Shown: positions 60,648-64,000 of the stretch, in pieces
Position numbering within the stretch: the stretch's first letter is position 1
Layout: each line of letters begins with the position of its first letter
Assembly: GCF_003574835.2 (NCBI RefSeq)
Contig: NZ_CP063196.1
Location: 1,426,001-1,490,000, forward strand
Length of the DNA stretch: 64,000 nt
Direction of reading: 5' to 3'
Origin: Thermobifida halotolerans
Lineage (GTDB): Bacteria > Actinomycetota > Actinomycetes > Streptosporangiales > Streptosporangiaceae
Made by a program: the position numbers and the translations under genes
The notes under the pieces: generated by a model
Seen by the model: the letters and a program-made list of their open reading frames with translations, nothing else
Database searches by the model: none
What the model was told of the DNA's origin: nothing

Positions 60648-61925
60648 TCAGGAGGCGTGGCCCTCCAGGACGCGGTGGTCGGGCAGTTCGACGGCGTTGG
60701 CGGCGCGCTGGATGCCGCCGCCGAGTCGGGCGACGACCGGAAGCAGTGCGGCCAGGCGCATCATCTGGTCGCGCAGCCAGATGCGGGCGCGGGTGGCGGG
60801 GACGAGGATGCCTCCCCCGGAGGAGACCAGCGCCTGGTTCTGCGCCACGTAGCCGCGCATCCGCTGCTCGTAGCGGGTGAACGCGGCGCGGTGGTCGCCG
60901 TCGGCCGCGGCGAGTTCGCACGCGAGCACGTAGGCGCCCACCAGCGCCAGACTGGTGCCCTGTCCCGACAGCGGTGAGGGGCAGTGCGCGGCGTCGCCGA
61001 CGAGTACCGTGCGCCCCCGCGACCAGTGGTCCATGCGGATCTGGCTGATGGAGTCGAAGTAGAAGTCCGTGGTGTCCGCCAGGTGCCGCAGCAGCCGCGG
61101 CGCCTCCCAGCCCACGTCGGCGAAGACGGTGCGCAGGATCTGCTTGTGGGCGGCGGTGTCGCGGTGGTCGAAGGGGATCTCCCGGCGGGAGGAGAACGCG
61201 AGGATCGCCTGGGCCCTCGGGTTCGGTCCCGCGGCGGTCTCCTCGCCGGGGCCCGGTGGTTCGACGCGGCCGGTGTGGGGTGCGGCGCTGTAGAGGCCGG
61301 CGAGCCGCCCCGGGGTGTTGTGCAGCATCGCCTCGCGGTCCAGGCCCAGGTGGTTGGGCACGCCGAAGATGGAGATGTAGTTTCCCAGGTCGCGGCGGAA
61401 GCGCTCCTCGGGGCCGAAGGCGATCCGGCGGACGGTGGAGTGCAGGCCGTCCGCGCCGACCACGAGGCCGAAGGTGCGCGGTGCGGCGTTCTCGAAGGTG
61501 ACGTGCACGCCGTCGGGGGTCTCCTCCAGTGCGGTGACCGAGTCGTCGAAGACGTACTCGACGTCGTGCTCGGTCGCGGCGTACAGGATGCGGCTGAGGT
61601 GGCCGCGCATCAGTTCGGCGTCCCTGGCGGCGGTGTCGTCGCCCAGTCGGGCGACGTCGAGGGTGGCGCGGCGGTGTCCGTCGGCGCCCACCACGGATAG
61701 GGCGCGCATGCCGGTGCGGGCGCGGCGGATCTGCGGCAGCAGGCCCATCCGGTCGGCGACCTCGACGGCGGCGCCGCGGACGTCGATGGCGTAGCCGCCG
61801 TCGCGCAGCCGTGGGGCGCGCTCGACGACGGTGGGGGTGAAGCCGAGTCGGCGCAGCCAGTAGGCCAGGGCGGGACCGGCGATGCTCGCGCCGGAGACGA
61901 GGATGGTGCGGTCGGTGGAGGTCAA
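60648..61925 (-). CDS. FAD-dependent monooxygenase (PHBH fold) 1
   Basis: A 425-residue flavoprotein hydroxylase. The dinucleotide motif is VSGASIAGPALAYWL, then the DG motif VVGADGLHSTVRR and the FAD motif VLVGDAAHCPSPLSGQGTSLAL. It acts on an aromatic or polyketide-like substrate with NAD(P)H. It is divergent from a TetR gene with two palindromes between them, the usual sign of an inducible detoxifying enzyme. Confidence 0.9.
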   Translation of the reverse strand: MTSTDRTILVSGASIAGPALAYWLRRLGFTPTVVERAPRLRDGGYAIDVRGAAVEVADRMGLLPQIRRARTGMRALSVVGADGHRRATLDVARLGDDTAARDAELMRGHLSRILYAATEHDVEYVFDDSVTALEETPDGVHVTFENAAPRTFGLVVGADGLHSTVRRIAFGPEERFRRDLGNYISIFGVPNHLGLDREAMLHNTPGRLAGLYSAAPHTGRVEPPGPGEETAAGPNPRAQAILAFSSRREIPFDHRDTAAHKQILRTVFADVGWEAPRLLRHLADTTDFYFDSISQIRMDHWSRGRTVLVGDAAHCPSPLSGQGTSLALVGAYVLACELAAADGDHRAAFTRYEQRMRGYVAQNQALVSSGGGILVPATRARIWLRDQMMRLAALLPVVARLGGGIQRAANAVELPDHRVLEGHAS

Positions 61926-62025
61926 GGGTCCGCCTTCTTCTCGGGCGTGGTGTCCACGGCGGGCGCGGCCGGGTGGTCGCGCGGCCCGCGCCGTGGACCG
62001 CTCCCCATCCAGCGTAGGAGATCTC

Positions 62026-62061
62026 CTTGCCGGGCGGCAAGTAAATTACCGGCCGGCCGGT
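62026..62061. promoter_or_regulatory. Paired palindromes in the monooxygenase/TetR intergenic region
   Basis: CTTGCCG-GG-CGGCAAG (62026-62041) and ACCGGCCGGCCGGT (62048-62061), both perfect. The second sits 49 bases before the TetR start and is the better operator candidate. Confidence 0.55.
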
Positions 62062-62109
62062 CTGCGATAGGGTTGGTCCCGGCCGGACCGCAGACGAGGA
62101 GGAACGGGC

Positions 62110-62646
62110 GTGGTGAGGCAGCAGACCGACACCCGGGCGCAGATCCGCGCGGTCGCCCTGGAGCTCTTCTCCGAGAAGGGGTACGAGAAGACCAGCCTGC
62201 GCGAGATCGCCGAGCGCCTCGGTATCACCAAGGCCGCGCTGTACTACCACTTCCCGTCCAAGGTGGACCTGCTGCGCGAACTGGTGCAGCCGATGGTCGA
62301 CGACGTCGCCGCGCTGCTCGACGCGGTGGAGCGGGCGGGCGGGACCGACCCGCGCCGGTTCCTGGCCGACTACTTCGACGTCATCGCCCGCAACCGCACG
62401 GTGTTCATGGTGCTGATCAACGACATCGGCGCGCTGGGCCAACTCGACCTGGTACCCGAGATCTTCCGCTGGCGCGGCCGGGTCCAGTCCGTTCTGGTCG
62501 GCCCCGACGCCGCCCCGGGGGACGCCGCCCGCGTCACGGTCGCCCTGGGCGGCCTGCAGGACGCCGCGCTCCTCCTCGCCGCAGACCACGTCGCCGAGGT
62601 CCGCGCCGCCGCCGTCGACGCCGCCCACCGCGCGCTGACGCCCTGA
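62110..62646 (+). CDS. TetR-family repressor
   Basis: A 178-residue regulator. The HTH has [24 protein letters not shown] (about 30-53). The ligand domain is unremarkable. GTG follows GAGGAG. Its target is probably the divergent monooxygenase gene. Confidence 0.9.
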   Translation: MVRQQTDTRAQIRAVALELFSEKGYEKTSLREIAERLGITKAALYYHFPSKVDLLRELVQPMVDDVAALLDAVERAGGTDPRRFLADYFDVIARNRTVFMVLINDIGALGQLDLVPEIFRWRGRVQSVLVGPDAAPGDAARVTVALGGLQDAALLLAADHVAEVRAAAVDAAHRALTP

Positions 62647-62667
62647 CCCTCCGGCCCGGGGCCGCCG

Positions 62668-63798
62668 TCAGGTCGGGGGCCGCCAGCCCAGTATCCCGTC
62701 CGTGGCGGTGAGCAGCAGGTCCGGATCGAGCCGCCCGCCCAGCGCCATCGCCGTGTCGCGCAGCCGGACCGCCAGCGGGTGGCGCGCCTTCGTGGCCCGG
62801 CACACCGAGGCGGAGCGGCGCACGATCCGCGTGGTCCGGGGCAGCCGGGCGGCGGTGTAGGCGGCCGGGCCGTCCGGCCGGTCGGCCAGGTGGGCGAGGA
62901 CGACCGCGTCCTCGACCGCCTGGCACGCCCCCTGTCCGAGGTAGGGGGTCATGGCGTGCGCGGCGTCGCCGAGCAGCGCGATCCTGCCCCGGTGGAAGGC
63001 GGGCAGCGGCCGGGACAGCGAGTACACGTCGGTGCGCAGGATGCGCGCCGGGTCGGCGGCCTCCAGCAGCCGGGGGATCGGGTCGTGCCAGTCCCCGAAC
63101 AGCCGGAGCAGTTCGGCCCGCTCGTCCGCGCTGCGGCCGCCCGCGGGCACGGTGTCGGTGCCGTAGCAGTACACCAGGTCCCCCGCGAGTGGCAGCACGC
63201 CGAAGACCCGGCCCGCGCCCCAGCTCTCGGCCGCCGGGCACGGCAGGCCGTCGCGCGGAACCAGCATGCGCCAGCTCGTCACGCCCGCGTAGGCGGGACC
63301 GGGGTGGTCGGGGAACAGGGCCCGGCGGATCGCGGAGTGGATGCCGTCGGCCGCCACCACCAGGTCGGCGTCGAGGTCGCCCGCGCTGGTGGTCACCCGC
63401 CCGCTGTCCGGATCGGCGGAGTGCACCGTGGTGCCCGGCCGCAGCGTGCCGGGGGTGAGGCGTTCGGCGAGCAGGCCGACGAGGGCGGCGCGGGTCAGCG
63501 GCACGGGCGGGTCGCCGTGGCGCGCGGCGGCACGCTCCGCGCAGACGCGGACCAGCCAGCGTCCGTCCCGCCTCCTGATCCCCGCCTGCCCCCTGACCGC
63601 GGACAGTTCGCGCACCGCGTCACCGACGCCGAGAACGTCCAGGGCCTTCAGCGCGTTGGCCGCCACGGCCAGCCCCGCGCCGACGGGGTCCAGTGAGGGA
63701 GCCCGTTCGCAGACGGTCACCGTCCAGCCTCTCCGCTGCAGCGCCAGCGCCGCCGCCAGTCCGCCGACTCCGCCGCCGATCACCACCGCGTGGGACAT
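62668..63798 (-). CDS. FAD-dependent monooxygenase (PHBH fold) 2
   Basis: A 376-residue flavoprotein hydroxylase. The N-terminal motif is VVIGGGVGGLAAALAL, the DG motif VVAADGIHSAIRR and the FAD motif IALLGDAAHAMTPYLGQGACQAVEDA. It resembles salicylate hydroxylase or zeaxanthin-epoxidase-like enzymes. ATG follows AAGGAGGGG. It is divergent from a second TetR gene with strong operators in the gap. Confidence 0.9.
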   Translation of the reverse strand: MSHAVVIGGGVGGLAAALALQRRGWTVTVCERAPSLDPVGAGLAVAANALKALDVLGVGDAVRELSAVRGQAGIRRRDGRWLVRVCAERAAARHGDPPVPLTRAALVGLLAERLTPGTLRPGTTVHSADPDSGRVTTSAGDLDADLVVAADGIHSAIRRALFPDHPGPAYAGVTSWRMLVPRDGLPCPAAESWGAGRVFGVLPLAGDLVYCYGTDTVPAGGRSADERAELLRLFGDWHDPIPRLLEAADPARILRTDVYSLSRPLPAFHRGRIALLGDAAHAMTPYLGQGACQAVEDAVVLAHLADRPDGPAAYTAARLPRTTRIVRRSASVCRATKARHPLAVRLRDTAMALGGRLDPDLLLTATDGILGWRPPT

Positions 63799-63807
63799 GC
63801 CCCCTCC

Positions 63808-63845
63808 TTCACTACGAACGTAGTGAAAACTACTACAGAAGTAGT
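63808..63845. promoter_or_regulatory. Repeated TetR operator
   Basis: TTCACTACG-AA-CGTAGTGAA (63808-63827) and ACTACT-ACAGA-AGTAGT (63829-63845). A further half-copy (ACTGTAGT) lies near 63855. They overlap the promoter zone of both flanking genes. Confidence 0.7.
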
Positions 63846-63870
63846 GACACTGCAACTGTAGTATTCGACC

Positions 63871-64000
63871 GTGAGACGAGCCGAGGTCATCGCGGAGGCG
63901 GCCATCGCCCTGCTGGTCGAACGGGGGATGCGCGGACTCACGCACCGCGCGGTGGACGAGGCGGCGGGCCTGCCGCCCGGATCCACCTCCAACCTGGCCC
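63871..64000 (+). CDS. TetR-family regulator, 5' part only
   Basis: The first 43 codons, from GTG: an N-terminal helix VIAEAAIALLVERGMRGLTH and the HTH AVDEAAGLPPGSTSN. This is typical of TetR proteins with TetR_C_6-type tails. The rest lies beyond the window. It is probably the repressor of monooxygenase 2. Confidence 0.8.
   Translation, partial: MRRAEVIAEAAIALLVERGMRGLTHRAVDEAAGLPPGSTSNLA

Overview
The window is very GC-rich actinobacterial DNA. Gene order and content point to the Nocardiopsaceae and most likely to a Thermobifida species: a GH74 xyloglucanase with a CBM2, GH31, GH42, GH43 and GH95 glycosidases, and a type I-E CRISPR locus whose repeat begins GTGAGCCCC and ends GATGGACCG. 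The species call is an inference from remembered families and was not tested by a search.

Layout. 1-13.1 kb is core and accessory housekeeping: a FadR regulator, an EamA exporter, an ECF41-type sigma factor, a GyrI-like protein, a broken prolyl iminopeptidase, FdhD, a fused phosphatase, an envelope deacetylase, and a ClpP with a PopR-like regulator and a double operator. 13.1-42 kb is a hemicellulose locus. It holds LacI - ABC importer - GH43, divergent GH42/GH95, FN3K, GH31 alpha-xylosidase - GH74 xyloglucanase, a second ABC importer read leftward, and ROK regulator - GH3. A shared operator-like motif in front of GH42/GH95, GH31 and ROK/importer suggests one xyloglucan regulon. Neither importer has its own ATPase. 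Two broken genes (a relic esterase and an ABC-F ATPase with an in-frame amber codon) and a DUF2637 protein interrupt the locus. 42-45.2 kb holds an XRE / RsbW-like / XRE / DUF397 regulatory group.

45.2-54.4 kb is the most interesting part: a type I-E CRISPR-Cas locus (casA-casB-casC-casD-casE-cas1-cas2 and an 11-repeat array, with no cas3 in the window). Upstream of casA lies a tandem duplication of about 1.3 kb. Each copy carries a DUF397 end, a strong terminator, a gene for a 36-residue hydrophobic peptide, a hairpin, CRISPR-repeat material and the casA 5' end. In the left copy two divergent repeats flank a 31-nt pseudo-spacer on the minus strand. This pseudo-spacer matches the leader of the small peptide gene at 19 of its first 23 positions, directly beside an AAG PAM. 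Three of the four mismatches fall at positions 6, 12 and 18, which type I-E Cascade leaves unpaired. This is the signature of a CreTA module, a toxin silenced by Cascade plus a crRNA-like guide. In the right copy the peptide gene and its target are intact, but the pseudo-spacer has been lost by repeat-repeat recombination, so one guide would have to restrain two toxin genes.

54.5-64 kb is ordinary accessory content: VOC/MarR with twin operators, a lipoprotein / DUF305 / DUF6153 group, a histidine phosphatase, an acetyltransferase, an SMR exporter, and two FAD monooxygenases each next to a TetR gene. The last TetR gene runs off the right edge.
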